64,000 nucleotides of DNA from Oribacterium sp. NK2B42 (GTDB taxonomy: Bacteria > Bacillota > Clostridia > Lachnospirales > Lachnospiraceae): assembly GCF_000424445.1 (NCBI RefSeq), contig NZ_AUJX01000006.1:1-64000 (forward strand), given 5' to 3'. The notes under the pieces were generated by a model. The model was not told where the DNA came from and ran no database searches. It saw only the letters and a program-made list of their open reading frames with translations. Shown here piece by piece: positions 25,498 to 34,877 of this stretch; the stretch's first letter is position 1; every line of letters starts with the position of its first letter. Made by a program: the position numbers and the translations under genes.

Positions 25498-26197
25498 AGT
25501 AGATAATCTTAAAATACACTATGGTGGAATCGAAGCGGTTAAGGGCATCAGCTTTGAGGTTCCGGATCATTCCATCGTAACTCTCATAGGAGCAAACGGC
25601 GCAGGAAAGTCTTCGACCCTTCGTACAATTGCAGGTCTTGTTAAGGCCAGCGAGGGGACCATCAATCTTGACGGCGAAGACATTACCAACATGCCATCAG
25701 CAAAAAGAGTGGGAAAGGGCATCGTGCTCTGCCCCGAGGGAAGAAGAGTATTCCCCGACATGACCGTTCTTGAGAACATAAAGATCGGCGCATATTTAAG
25801 AAACGATGATCTCACAGCAGACATAGAGAATGTTTATAATCTGTTCCCGAGACTTAAGGAACGTAACTGGCAGCTTGCCGGAACTCTTTCCGGTGGTGAG
25901 CAGCAGATGCTTGCGGTAGCGAGAGCGCTCATGTCCAATCCTGAGATCATGATGCTGGATGAGCCCTCCCTCGGTCTTGCACCCATAGTTGTGCAGGAAA
26001 TCTTCTCCATCATCAAGAAGATCAACAAGGAACGCGGCACCACCATTCTCCTCATCGAGCAGAATGCGAATATGGCCCTGAAGGTTGCCGACAAGGCCTA
26101 TGTCATGGAGACAGGCCGCATCACACTTTCAGGCACAGGTGCAGAACTCCTTGCAAACGATGATATCAAGGCAGCTTATCTCGGGAAGAAAAAATGA
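25490..26197 (+). CDS. livF: branched-chain amino acid ABC transporter, ATPase LivF
   Basis: 235 residues. Walker A is GANGAGKSS, the signature is LSGGEQQMLAVARALM, Walker B is MMLDEPSLGLAP, and the switch region is LLIEQNAN. CPEGRRVFPDMTVLENIKIG is a LivF hallmark. It overlaps livG by 8 bases. Last gene of the operon, followed by a terminator. Confidence 0.95.
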   Translation: MLKVDNLKIHYGGIEAVKGISFEVPDHSIVTLIGANGAGKSSTLRTIAGLVKASEGTINLDGEDITNMPSAKRVGKGIVLCPEGRRVFPDMTVLENIKIGAYLRNDDLTADIENVYNLFPRLKERNWQLAGTLSGGEQQMLAVARALMSNPEIMMLDEPSLGLAPIVVQEIFSIIKKINKERGTTILLIEQNANMALKVADKAYVMETGRITLSGTGAELLANDDIKAAYLGKKK

Positions 26198-26251
26198 ACC
26201 CGGGGAACAGGGTTCATGTCCCATTTCAGATAATCCCACAACTTTTTTAAC

Positions 26252-26295
26252 AAAAAATGACATCTAATGTACAATACAACAGATGTCATTTTTTA
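26252..26295 (+). terminator. terminator of the liv operon
   Basis: AAAAAATGACATCT (26252-26265) pairs exactly with AGATGTCATTTTTT (26281-26294) around a 15-base loop. The A- and T-runs make it potentially bidirectional. Confidence 0.88.
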
Positions 26296-26382
26296 TTATC
26301 TTTTAGTATGTGCTAAAATAGTAGATGATCATTATTTTTATGTCTTCCCTTAGGTGAAGAACAGGCAAGGAATCACAGGTAT

Positions 26383-27843
26383 ATGGATAGAGATACGATT
26401 TTAGACAGCCTAGATAACGGTATAGGTAAGTTTAATACTGAAGAAAGCACTCTATTGGACGATATGGTGCCTTTATTTGATGTGGAACAATATCCAAAGG
26501 AGCAGCAGCAGCTCATAATTGAATGTAACAAAAGAATAGAAGAGGCAAACACCAAATGCAGAGTTGCCAGAATAAGAGAGGATATGTTCTCTAAAGGGCT
26601 TAAAGCCGGTATGTATTACTGTACCTTTGATCGTGATGAAAACATGCTGAGCTTTGAGTTCAATGAAGAAGCCCGGAAGCTGTTGGGATATGACGGACTT
26701 GATGACCTTCCTAATGAGTTTGACAGCTGGGTAAAAACCCTTATTCCTGAAGAACGGGATGGTCTGGTCAAGCTTTTCTGGGATACAGTTCGCATTCACC
26801 GCAGGTTACCTGATATAACACATGCCACCTATCGTATGCGCAAAAAGGATGGCAGCATTATATGGGTCACCGGAGCAGGAAGATTTGTAAGACGTCCTGA
26901 TGACGGCTCCTTAGAGATATATATGGGCTGTTATCGTGACATCACGGCGCAGCAGGAGCTGGAGGAGTACCTGAAAATCATTGAGGCTATGGGGCAGATC
27001 TTCAATTTCTCCTTATTCATCGATGTGAGCGATATGAGCTACCGCATAATCAGCACCAATGAATACGTGGAAATGGCTCCGAAAGATCCTGATGCTTTTA
27101 GATTTCTTATGAATAATGTGAAAACCACTGTAGCGGAGAGCTTCCGTAAGAGCTTTGAAAACTGGCTGCAAAAAGACAAAATACTTTCAGCTATCGAAGA
27201 ACATGGATCCACAAGTCTTGAGTTTTACAGCGAAAGTGCAAAGCGTTGGTTCAACGGAGTATTTTTGGTGGGTGACCGGGATAAGGATGGAAAAATCACC
27301 CACATAGTTTATGGTTGTTTAGACATTACGGAAACCAAGCTGCAGCATCTTGCACAACAGAAAAAAATATCTGATTTTGAAACGGAAATCTATATTGATT
27401 CTCTTTCCAAAATAAGAAACAGAAAGTTTCTTGATGAAAAGATCGTGTATCTCCCTTGCGAAGCTGTGGTAATGGCTGATATCGATTTCTTTAAAATGAT
27501 CAATGATAAGTACGGTCACCAATGCGGTGATGAAGCCATCAGGAAGGTTGCGGAAATCCTTGAACAGTCTGTCCGAAAGGATGATGTAGTCATTCGCTAT
27601 GGCGGAGACGAATTTACCATTGTTTTCTTTGATATCAAAAAAGAAGACCTGGAAAGCAAGCTTACATACCTTGAGTCAGAGCTTGAGGGAATCACTCTTG
27701 TGGATTACCCGGAGGTTCACATCACTATGAGCTTTGGTGCAGCATTAGGCACGGAGCTTGTGAGCAATCTCATAGGAATTGCGGATAAGGCACTGTATGA
27801 AGCCAAAAAGAGCAGAGCTACATACACTTTGATAGAAATATAA
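26383..27843 (+). CDS. PAS-GGDEF diguanylate cyclase
   Basis: 486 residues, no membrane segment, so likely a soluble sensor. A PAS_3-type domain at about 70-190 (YRMRKKDGSIIWVTGAGRFV, YMGCYRDITAQQE) is followed by a second PAS-like region (about 200-320, ending VYGCLDITETK). The GGDEF domain (about 325-486) has an intact catalytic motif RYGGDEF with GGDEF at 407-411. An intact RxxD product-inhibition site, RKDD, is at 398-401. It therefore should make c-di-GMP with feedback control. The PAS ligand is unknown. The ribosome site is weak. Confidence 0.93.
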   Translation: MDRDTILDSLDNGIGKFNTEESTLLDDMVPLFDVEQYPKEQQQLIIECNKRIEEANTKCRVARIREDMFSKGLKAGMYYCTFDRDENMLSFEFNEEARKLLGYDGLDDLPNEFDSWVKTLIPEERDGLVKLFWDTVRIHRRLPDITHATYRMRKKDGSIIWVTGAGRFVRRPDDGSLEIYMGCYRDITAQQELEEYLKIIEAMGQIFNFSLFIDVSDMSYRIISTNEYVEMAPKDPDAFRFLMNNVKTTVAESFRKSFENWLQKDKILSAIEEHGSTSLEFYSESAKRWFNGVFLVGDRDKDGKITHIVYGCLDITETKLQHLAQQKKISDFETEIYIDSLSKIRNRKFLDEKIVYLPCEAVVMADIDFFKMINDKYGHQCGDEAIRKVAEILEQSVRKDDVVIRYGGDEFTIVFFDIKKEDLESKLTYLESELEGITLVDYPEVHITMSFGAALGTELVSNLIGIADKALYEAKKSRATYTLIEI

Positions 27844-27916
27844 ATCAACAAGAGAAAATGACAAAGAACCTGCTTCCAATGACAAAAAACACACCTGCAA
27901 AATAATAAAAATATAT

Positions 27917-27962
27917 AAAAAGACATCCGGTAACCCCATATAAGGGAATCGGATGTCTTTTT
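27917..27962. terminator. bidirectional terminator after the GGDEF gene
   Basis: AAAAAGACATCCG (27917-27929) pairs with CGGATGTCTTTTT (27950-27962), a 13-bp perfect stem with A- and T-runs on either side. Confidence 0.88.
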
Positions 27963-28186
27963 CCATTATCATCAATTTCCTAAGAGAATCCTGATAGTAG
28001 CAGTGAACCAAACCATTACCTTTTGTTTACATAAAAATTCATTTTATGTATATTATTTATATTGTGCCTGGACCCGATTTTTGATATTATATTGAAAATT
28101 TGAACAAACGGGGTTCTGAAGTAAAGCTCGTGAAGCACTTCATGTTTCAAACTTCTGACCTCGTGACACTAAAAAAAGGAAAGCCT

Positions 28187-29023
28187 ATGAAATTTACAAA
28201 GATGCAGGGTTGCGGAAACGACTATGTATATGTAAATTGCTTTTCGGAGAAAGTGACGGATCCTTCATCCCTCGCGGTGAAGATCGCCGACAGGCACTAC
28301 GGTGTGGGCGGCGACGGACTCATCCTCATCGAACCCTCCGATAAGGCAGATGCGTATATGCATATGTTCAATCTGGACGGATCCGAAGGTAATATGTGTG
28401 GCAACGGCATACGTTGCGTAGCGAAATACATATATGATCACGGCATTATTCCAAGTGACCGTGATGAAGCAGTCATCGATACCAAATCGGGACTTAAGAA
28501 AATTAAGCTTTATACAGACAACGGTAAAATGACCCACGCAACAGTTGATATGGGAATTGCGAAACTCACTTCCGAGCTTCCTGAAGATATCACTGTTCAT
28601 GGGATGCATTTACGTTTTATCGGCATAAACGTCGGTAATCCTCATGCGATTTATTTCCTGTCCGATAATCCTGAGCTTAATGTTTCTAAGGTCTCTGATT
28701 TGGATTTTCTTTTATATGGACATGATTTCGAGACTCATGGAAGATTCCCCGAGAAAGTGAATTCAGAGTTCATCAGGATCATCTCCCCTACCGAAATTGA
28801 TTTCAGGGTATGGGAGAGAGGCTCGGGCGAGACATTAGCCTGCGGAACCGGAGCAACAGCCTCTGTTGCCGCGGGATGCATGGCAAAGAAGCTTCAGCCT
28901 GACACAGAGGTTACGGTTCACCTTATAGGTGGCGATTTGAAAATTAAATATGAATCCGCCACAGGACATTGCTTCATGACAGGACCTGCGGTGGAGGTCT
29001 TCAGCGGAGATTTCCCCGATTAA
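28187..29023 (+). CDS. dapF: diaminopimelate epimerase
   Basis: 278 residues. Interconverts L,L- and meso-diaminopimelate by a two-cysteine, cofactor-free mechanism. Catalytic Cys71 (GNMCGNGIRC) and Cys219 (ACGTGA) are both present, and the N-terminal KMQGCGNDYVYV is typical. The open frame extends upstream to 28100, but only the ATG at 28187 has a ribosome site (AAGGA at 28176) and matches family N-termini. It is monocistronic here. Because ddh makes meso-DAP directly, dapF implies that L,L-DAP is also made by an aminotransferase route elsewhere. Confidence 0.95.
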   Translation: MKFTKMQGCGNDYVYVNCFSEKVTDPSSLAVKIADRHYGVGGDGLILIEPSDKADAYMHMFNLDGSEGNMCGNGIRCVAKYIYDHGIIPSDRDEAVIDTKSGLKKIKLYTDNGKMTHATVDMGIAKLTSELPEDITVHGMHLRFIGINVGNPHAIYFLSDNPELNVSKVSDLDFLLYGHDFETHGRFPEKVNSEFIRIISPTEIDFRVWERGSGETLACGTGATASVAAGCMAKKLQPDTEVTVHLIGGDLKIKYESATGHCFMTGPAVEVFSGDFPD

Positions 29024-29065
29024 TAAGATACAGCTTATGATTTCAATCATATCTGATCAATGAAA

Positions 29066-29094
29066 TTGAAATATTCGCGACCAAATTATATATA
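29066..29094 (+). promoter_or_regulatory. promoter of carAB
   Basis: TTGAAA (29066-29071), a 17-base spacer, and TATATA (29089-29094). Transcription would start near 29101, inside the palindrome that follows, giving a leader of about 60 bases. Confidence 0.6.
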
Positions 29095-29118
29095 GGAGAT
29101 GCATTCATATGCATCTCC
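29095..29118. promoter_or_regulatory. palindrome at the carAB start site (operator candidate)
   Basis: GGAGATGCAT (29095-29104) pairs exactly with ATGCATCTCC (29109-29118) around TCAT. It begins right after the -10 box, so it covers the predicted transcription start and fits a repressor operator better than an attenuator. Two copies of TCGCGAC flank the promoter (in the spacer and at about 29132). Confidence 0.5.
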
Positions 29119-29163
29119 ATTTATAAGGCTTCGCGACAGATTTTTACAACAAAAGGAGAAACA

Positions 29164-30273
29164 ATGGACGCATTTCTGATTCTTGAAGATGGAACAGTTT
29201 TCAAAGGTACGTCGATAGGCGCTGTGAAGGAGGTCATTTCCGAAGTGGTATTCAACACTTCCATGACCGGTTATCTTGAGGTCTTAACCGACCCTTCTTA
29301 TGCAGGACAGGCAACTGTCATGACTTATCCTTTGATCGGTAATTATGGTATCTGTTATGACGATATGGAGTCGGAACGTCCATGGCTGGACGCATTTATA
29401 GTTCGTGAGCTATCACGCATACCCTCCAATTTCAGATCTGAAAATACAATCCAAAACTTTTTAAAGAAAAACGATATACCGGGAATCGCCGGAATAGACA
29501 CCAGAGCCCTGACAAAGATACTTCGTGATAAGGGAACCATGAACGGTATGGTCACCACGAAGCGTTACAAGGGTTCGGAGCTTTCCTCCATCCTTGAGAA
29601 GATCAAGGCTTACTCCGTTACAGGTGTAGTTGCAAAGACCACCACAAAGAGCGTCTATGTGGCTCAGGCTCAGAATCCGGACGGAAGCCGCTACACAGGC
29701 GATAAGGAGCCGAAGCGAGTTGCATTCATCGATGTTGGCGCCAAGAGAAACATTATCCGTTCTCTTCAGAGACAGGGCTGTGATGTGACTGTATATCCTG
29801 CGGACACAACAGCAGAGACAATACTTAGCCAGAATCCCGACGGCATCATGATCTCCAACGGTCCCGGAGACCCTAAGGAAAATGTTTCCATCATAAAGGA
29901 AATCAAAAAGCTTTATGATTCGGAGGTTCCGATCTTCGCAATCTGTCTCGGACACCAGCTTATGGCTCTTGCCACAGGCGCAGATACCTTCAAGCTCAAG
30001 TACGGTCACCGCGGAGGAAACCATCCGGTAAAGGATCTTTCAAACGGTCGTGTTTATATCACCTCACAGAACCACGGATATGCAGTTGACCCCAAATCAC
30101 TGGATCCAAAGGTTTGCGAGGAAGCCTTTGTCAATGTTAATGACGGCACCAACGAAGGGCTTAAATATGTAGGCAAGAACATCGTTACGGTACAGTACCA
30201 TCCGGAGGCCTGCCCGGGACCTAAGGACAGTGCATATCTGTTCGAGCGTTTTATGAAGATGATGGAGGCATGA
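29164..30273 (+). CDS. carA: carbamoyl-phosphate synthase, glutaminase (small) subunit
   Basis: 369 residues. It hydrolyses glutamine and channels ammonia to CarB for pyrimidine and arginine synthesis. The N-terminal CPSase domain begins with LILEDGTVFKG. The class I glutamine amidotransferase triad is Cys261 (ICLGHQ), His346 and Glu348 (YHPEA). AAGGAG precedes the ATG. carB follows after 4 bases. Confidence 0.96.
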   Translation: MDAFLILEDGTVFKGTSIGAVKEVISEVVFNTSMTGYLEVLTDPSYAGQATVMTYPLIGNYGICYDDMESERPWLDAFIVRELSRIPSNFRSENTIQNFLKKNDIPGIAGIDTRALTKILRDKGTMNGMVTTKRYKGSELSSILEKIKAYSVTGVVAKTTTKSVYVAQAQNPDGSRYTGDKEPKRVAFIDVGAKRNIIRSLQRQGCDVTVYPADTTAETILSQNPDGIMISNGPGDPKENVSIIKEIKKLYDSEVPIFAICLGHQLMALATGADTFKLKYGHRGGNHPVKDLSNGRVYITSQNHGYAVDPKSLDPKVCEEAFVNVNDGTNEGLKYVGKNIVTVQYHPEACPGPKDSAYLFERFMKMMEA

Positions 30274-30277
30274 GAGA

Positions 30278-33200
30278 ATGAAGGACAACAGCATTAAAAA
30301 AGTATTGATGATCGGTTCGGGACCTATAGTTATAGGTCAGGCCGCAGAGTTTGACTATGCAGGAACCCAGGCCTGCCGTTCTCTTAAGGAGGAAGGCATC
30401 GAGGTCGTTCTTCTCAACTCAAATCCTGCAACTATCATGACAGACAAGGATATCGCGGATCATGTATACATTGAGCCCCTGACCATACAGGTTCTGGAGA
30501 GACTTATAGAGAAGGAGAAGCCGGATTCCATCCTTCCCACCCTCGGCGGACAGGCAGGTCTTAACCTTGCCATGGCTCTCGACGAGTCAGGCTTCCTTAA
30601 GTCTCACAATGTAAGACTTATCGGTACAACAGCTCTTACCATCAAAAAGGCAGAGGATCGTCTCATGTTCAAGGAGACCATGGAAAAGATCAATGAGCCT
30701 GTGGCCCCTTCAGAGGTTGTTCACTCGGTTGAGGATGGTCTCAGAGTCGCTGAAGAGATCGGCTACCCTGTTGTTCTCCGTCCTGCTTATACCCTTGGAG
30801 GCTCCGGCGGCGGTATCGCCGAGAACCGCGAGCAGTGCACCGAGATTCTTGAAAACGGTCTGAGACTTTCAAGAGTTCACGAGGTACTGGTTGAGAAGTG
30901 CATCGCCGGCTGGAAGGAAGTCGAGTACGAGGTTATCCGTGATTCTGCGGGTAATGTTATCACCGTATGTAACATGGAGAACATTGACCCTGTGGGCGTA
31001 CATACAGGTGACTCCATCGTAGTTGCTCCTTCACAGACTCTCGGTGACAAGGAATACCAGATGCTGAGAACTTCAGCTCTAAACATTATCACAGAGCTGG
31101 GAATCACCGGTGGATGTAATGTTCAATATGCCCTTCACCCGGAGAGCATGGAGTACTGTGTTATCGAGGTTAACCCGAGAGTTTCCCGTTCATCGGCTCT
31201 TGCTTCAAAGGCAACCGGATACCCAATCGCAAAGGTGGCTGCAAAGATCGCTCTCGGCTACACCCTGGATGAAATAAAGAATGCCGTAACCGGAAAGACC
31301 TACGCTTCCTTCGAGCCCATGCTTGACTATGTGGTAGTTAAGATGCCGCGTCTTCCTTTCGATAAATTTATAACCGCCGAGCACACTCTGGGAACCCAGA
31401 TGAAGGCCACCGGTGAGGTTATGGCCATCGCCAATAACTTCGAGGGAGGTCTCATGAAGGCCATCCGTTCACTGGAGCAGCATGTGGATTCACTTATGTC
31501 CTATGACTTCTCAGATCTTGATGACCATGACCTTCAGAAGCTTCTTCACAGAGTTGATGACCGCCGAATCTGGGTTATCGCTGAGGCGCTGCGCCGCGGC
31601 TACAGTTACCAGGAGATCCACAACATCACAAAGATTGATGAGTGGTTTATCGATAAGATCAAGATTCTCATTGACATGGAGAACCGCTTAAAGAGCGAGT
31701 CCATGAACGAGACTTTACTTCGTGAAGCCAAGAGGATTGAGTTCACGGATAATGTTATCGCCCGTCTCACAGGCTATGAAGAGTCAGAGATAGCTGAGAT
31801 GCGTGACAAGTGGGATATAAAGGCTGCCTTCAAGATGGTTGATACCTGCGCTGCGGAGTTTGAGGCTGAGACGCCTTACTATTACAGCGTTTTCGGTTCC
31901 GAAAATGAATCAACCGGTGCCTTCCGTGATCCGGAAAAGAAGAAAAAGGTTCTGGTTCTGGGCTCCGGTCCTATCCGTATCGGCCAGGGTATCGAGTTCG
32001 ATTTCTGCTCGGTTCACTGTACATGGCAGTTTAAAAAAGAGGGCTATGAAACTATAATTATAAATAACAACCCTGAGACGGTTTCAACAGACTTCGATAT
32101 AGCAGACAAGCTTTATTTCGAGCCTCTGACACCGGAGGATGTGAAGAATGTAGTTGATATAGAAAAGCCGGACGGAGCAGTGGTCCAGTTCGGTGGTCAG
32201 ACCGCCATCAAGCTTGCGGATGCCCTTGAGAAAATGGGTGTGCCTATCCTTGGAACCCAGCAGGATGACGTGGATGCCGCAGAGGACCGTGAGAGATTCG
32301 ATGCCATCCTTCAGGAGACCGGATGCCAGCGTGCCGCAGGTAAGACCGTATTCACTTCGGAGGAAGCAAAGGAAGCTGCCAACGAGCTTGGCTATCCTGT
32401 GCTTGTGCGTCCATCCTACGTACTTGGTGGCGCGGGAATGCGTATCGCCATCTGTGATGAGGATATCGACGAGTACATAGGAGAGATCAACCAGATCGCC
32501 CAGGAGCACCCGATCCTGGTAGATAAGTACATCCGCGGAACAGAACTTGAAGTTGATGCAATATGTGACGGCAAAGACATTCTCATCCCGGGAATTATGG
32601 AGCATATAGAGCGTACCGGTATCCACTCCGGAGACTCCATCTCCATATACCCAGAGAGAAGTCTCACCGCAACCGCAAAGCAGAGAGTCATCGATTACAC
32701 GGAGCGTCTTGCCAAGGCCCTTCACGTTATCGGTATGGTTAATGTTCAGTTCATTGCAGACGGTGACGAGGTTTACATTATTGAGGTTAACCCGCGTTCC
32801 TCAAGAACGGTACCTTACATCAGCAAGGTTACGGGAATTCCGATTGTTCCTCTTGCCACAAAGATCATCTGCGGACACACCATAAGAGAGCTTGGCTACG
32901 AGCCGGGTCTTCAGAAGGAAGCCGCATACTACGCTATAAAGATGCCTGTATTCTCCTTCGAGAAGATAAAGGGCGCCGACATTAGCCTGGGACCTGAAAT
33001 GAAGTCCACCGGCGAATGTCTCGGTATCGCAAAATCCTTTAACGAAGCTCTTTACAAGGCCTTCCAGGGTGCGGGAATCCAGCTTCCCAAGTATAAGAAC
33101 ATGGTTATCACAGTTAAGGATGAGGACAAGGCAGAAATTGTTCCTATCGCAAAGCGTTTTGAAGCTCTCGGATACCGTATCTTCGCAACCCTCGGAACCC

Positions 33201-33493
33201 AGAAGGCTCTTTCGGAAGGCGGAGTAAAGTGCTTCCAGGTACGTAAGGTGGAGCAGGAGTCTCCAAACATTCTCGACCTGGTTCTCGGACATGAGCTTGA
33301 TATAGTCATAGACATACCTAAGGAAGGGGCAGAGGCAGGAAAGGACGGTTTCGTCATCAGAAGAAATGCGGTTGAGACCGGTGTTAATGTTCTTACCGCC
33401 ATTGATACCGCAAAGGCTCTTGCAACTTCACTTGAAAACAAGTCATCAGAAATCACTCTTGTTGATATAGCCAAATTGGATGAAGAGAACTGA
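30278..33493 (+). CDS. carB: carbamoyl-phosphate synthase, large subunit
   Basis: 1071 residues, full length. Two homologous ATP-grasp halves are visible: GSGPIVIGQAAEFDYAGTQA near residue 13, and GSGPIRIGQGIEFDFCSVH in the second half. The oligomerisation domain lies between them and a C-terminal allosteric MGS-like domain is present (ALGYRIFATLGTQKAL). It makes carbamoyl phosphate from bicarbonate, two ATP and CarA-derived ammonia. A carbamate-kinase-like gene follows about 190 bases downstream. Confidence 0.97.
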   Translation: MKDNSIKKVLMIGSGPIVIGQAAEFDYAGTQACRSLKEEGIEVVLLNSNPATIMTDKDIADHVYIEPLTIQVLERLIEKEKPDSILPTLGGQAGLNLAMALDESGFLKSHNVRLIGTTALTIKKAEDRLMFKETMEKINEPVAPSEVVHSVEDGLRVAEEIGYPVVLRPAYTLGGSGGGIAENREQCTEILENGLRLSRVHEVLVEKCIAGWKEVEYEVIRDSAGNVITVCNMENIDPVGVHTGDSIVVAPSQTLGDKEYQMLRTSALNIITELGITGGCNVQYALHPESMEYCVIEVNPRVSRSSALASKATGYPIAKVAAKIALGYTLDEIKNAVTGKTYASFEPMLDYVVVKMPRLPFDKFITAEHTLGTQMKATGEVMAIANNFEGGLMKAIRSLEQHVDSLMSYDFSDLDDHDLQKLLHRVDDRRIWVIAEALRRGYSYQEIHNITKIDEWFIDKIKILIDMENRLKSESMNETLLREAKRIEFTDNVIARLTGYEESEIAEMRDKWDIKAAFKMVDTCAAEFEAETPYYYSVFGSENESTGAFRDPEKKKKVLVLGSGPIRIGQGIEFDFCSVHCTWQFKKEGYETIIINNNPETVSTDFDIADKLYFEPLTPEDVKNVVDIEKPDGAVVQFGGQTAIKLADALEKMGVPILGTQQDDVDAAEDRERFDAILQETGCQRAAGKTVFTSEEAKEAANELGYPVLVRPSYVLGGAGMRIAICDEDIDEYIGEINQIAQEHPILVDKYIRGTELEVDAICDGKDILIPGIMEHIERTGIHSGDSISIYPERSLTATAKQRVIDYTERLAKALHVIGMVNVQFIADGDEVYIIEVNPRSSRTVPYISKVTGIPIVPLATKIICGHTIRELGYEPGLQKEAAYYAIKMPVFSFEKIKGADISLGPEMKSTGECLGIAKSFNEALYKAFQGAGIQLPKYKNMVITVKDEDKAEIVPIAKRFEALGYRIFATLGTQKALSEGGVKCFQVRKVEQESPNILDLVLGHELDIVIDIPKEGAEAGKDGFVIRRNAVETGVNVLTAIDTAKALATSLENKSSEITLVDIAKLDEEN

Positions 33494-33686
33494 TGTGATA
33501 TAAGTTTCATAAGTTCATCTCTAAAGTATGCTTGCACAGACTCCCGGGATGAACTTAGAGACCCGCTCCAGGTGACCGGTGTCAGATTAAGTGAGAATCC
33601 GGCATATAATACCGGCCATCGCGAAGCGGTCCGACATCAACTGTTGACATTCACGTTCTTAGGAATCTCGAAAAGGAGACAATTAT
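33494..33686 (+). promoter_or_regulatory. structured leader upstream of the carbamate-kinase-like gene
   Basis: This 193-base gap has several pairings. AAGTTCATC (about 33511) pairs with GATGAACTT (about 33548). CCGG-CATATAATA-CCGG forms a hairpin at about 33599-33615. TCAAC-T-GTTGA is at about 33639-33649. A TATAAT lies at 33605-33610 without a good -35. It matches no riboswitch class that I can recognise. AAGGAGA precedes the gene. Confidence 0.4.
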
Positions 33687-34622
33687 ATGAGTAAAAAGCG
33701 TATGGTTATCGCTCTCGGTCACAAGGACCTGGGCTTTACACTTCCGGAGCTTAAGGCTGCAACAGAAAAAACAGCCGTTATGATCGCGGATTTTGTTGAA
33801 AACGGATATCAGGTGGCATTGGTCTTCTCCAATGCTCCTCAGGTAGGTATGATCCATACTGCCATGAAAAACCTTGCAGAGGAGTACCCGGATCAGTATG
33901 TAAATACTCCTTTAAGCGTATGCTCGGCGATGAGCCAGGGTTTGATCGGTTATGACCTTCAGAGCTCGGTAAGGGCAGAGCTCGTAAAAAGAGGAATCTA
34001 TAAAACAGCTTCTACAATCCTCACCCAGGTGCTTGTGGATCCATACGATGAGAGTTTTTACAATCCTATCAAAAAGGTTGGAAAGATAATGAATGCCGAA
34101 GAGGCCAGGAGGGAAGAGGATAACGGAAATCACGTAACCATGATCTCCGAAGGAAAGTTCCAGCGTATAGTTTCAGCGCCGATTCCGAAATCCATCGTTG
34201 AGATCGATGCCATCAAGGCTCTACTGGATGCGGATCAGGTGGTCATCGCCTGCGGCGGTGGTGGAATCCCGGTTCTCAGGCAGGGAAACAACCTTAAAGG
34301 CGCAGCTGCTGTTATAGAGAAGGACAGAACTGCAGGACTTCTTGCAAAGGAGATAGACGCAGACATTCTACTCATCACAACAGCTGTGGATCATGTATCC
34401 CTTAATTTCGGACAGCCGGATGAAAAGGCTCTCGATAAGATGTCCATTGAAGAAGCAAAGCAGTACATCAAGGACGGACACTTCGAGTTTAAGTCCATGC
34501 AGCCGAAGGTCGAAGCGGGAATCGATTTCGTAGAGGCAGGCAACGGACGCCGCGCCATCATTACCTCTATGGAACTTGCCGAAAAGGCAGTTGCGGGACT
34601 TGCGGGAACGACTATAGCATGA
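33687..34622 (+). CDS. carbamate kinase, divergent active-site type
   Basis: 311 residues, amino-acid-kinase fold, usual carbamate kinase length. It reversibly transfers phosphate between ATP and carbamate. Family landmarks include NAPQVGMIHTAM, PLSVCSAMSQGLIGYDLQ, IACGGGGIPV and LLITTAVDHVSLNFG. The usual N-terminal ALGGNAL reads ALGHKDL, and the usual HGNGPQVG reads FSNAPQVG. I recall similar variants in other Lachnospiraceae, so this may be a lineage form and not a broken enzyme. Position after carAB suggests carbamoyl-phosphate metabolism. No arcA or arcB is nearby. Confidence 0.75.
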   Translation: MSKKRMVIALGHKDLGFTLPELKAATEKTAVMIADFVENGYQVALVFSNAPQVGMIHTAMKNLAEEYPDQYVNTPLSVCSAMSQGLIGYDLQSSVRAELVKRGIYKTASTILTQVLVDPYDESFYNPIKKVGKIMNAEEARREEDNGNHVTMISEGKFQRIVSAPIPKSIVEIDAIKALLDADQVVIACGGGGIPVLRQGNNLKGAAAVIEKDRTAGLLAKEIDADILLITTAVDHVSLNFGQPDEKALDKMSIEEAKQYIKDGHFEFKSMQPKVEAGIDFVEAGNGRRAIITSMELAEKAVAGLAGTTIA

Positions 34623-34712
34623 TAATTCCGTCATGATATGTGAAGGCGACGTGTACTAATATCGCTTAAACCGGCAAAGCATTTTTGTAAGCATATATTA
34701 ACTTGAAAATAT

Positions 34713-34748
34713 AGCTACGTGGGGTTAAAATTTTCACGTAGCTTTTTA
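34713..34748 (+). terminator. terminator after the carbamate-kinase-like gene
   Basis: AGCTACGTG (34713-34721) pairs with CACGTAGCT (34735-34743), followed by TTTTTATT. Confidence 0.8.
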
Positions 34749-34808
34749 TTATTCATAATTTTTGATTTTGTCTTATGCTTAGACATTATCATAAAAAATA
34801 TGTACACA

Positions 34809-34868
34809 AAAAAGCAGTTTTCCCTTCCCGAATAAACGATCGAAAGAGATTAACTGCTTTTATTTTGA
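34809..34868 (+). promoter_or_regulatory. terminator-like hairpin in the glycosyltransferase leader
   Basis: AAAGCAGTT (34811-34819) pairs with AACTGCTTT (34852-34860), followed by TATTTTG and then the GAGGAAATATC ribosome site only a few bases on. A terminator shape placed directly before a start codon suggests attenuation, or read-through control of the glycosyltransferase. The loop of about 32 bases contains a TCGAAAGA stretch. Confidence 0.5.
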
Positions 34869-34877
34869 GGAAATATC

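Noticed and set aside
33494-33686. Cobalamin or other known riboswitch upstream of the carbamate-kinase-like gene
   Set aside because: GTGAGAATCCGG is superficially similar to a cobalamin-box fragment, but the remaining conserved blocks are absent.
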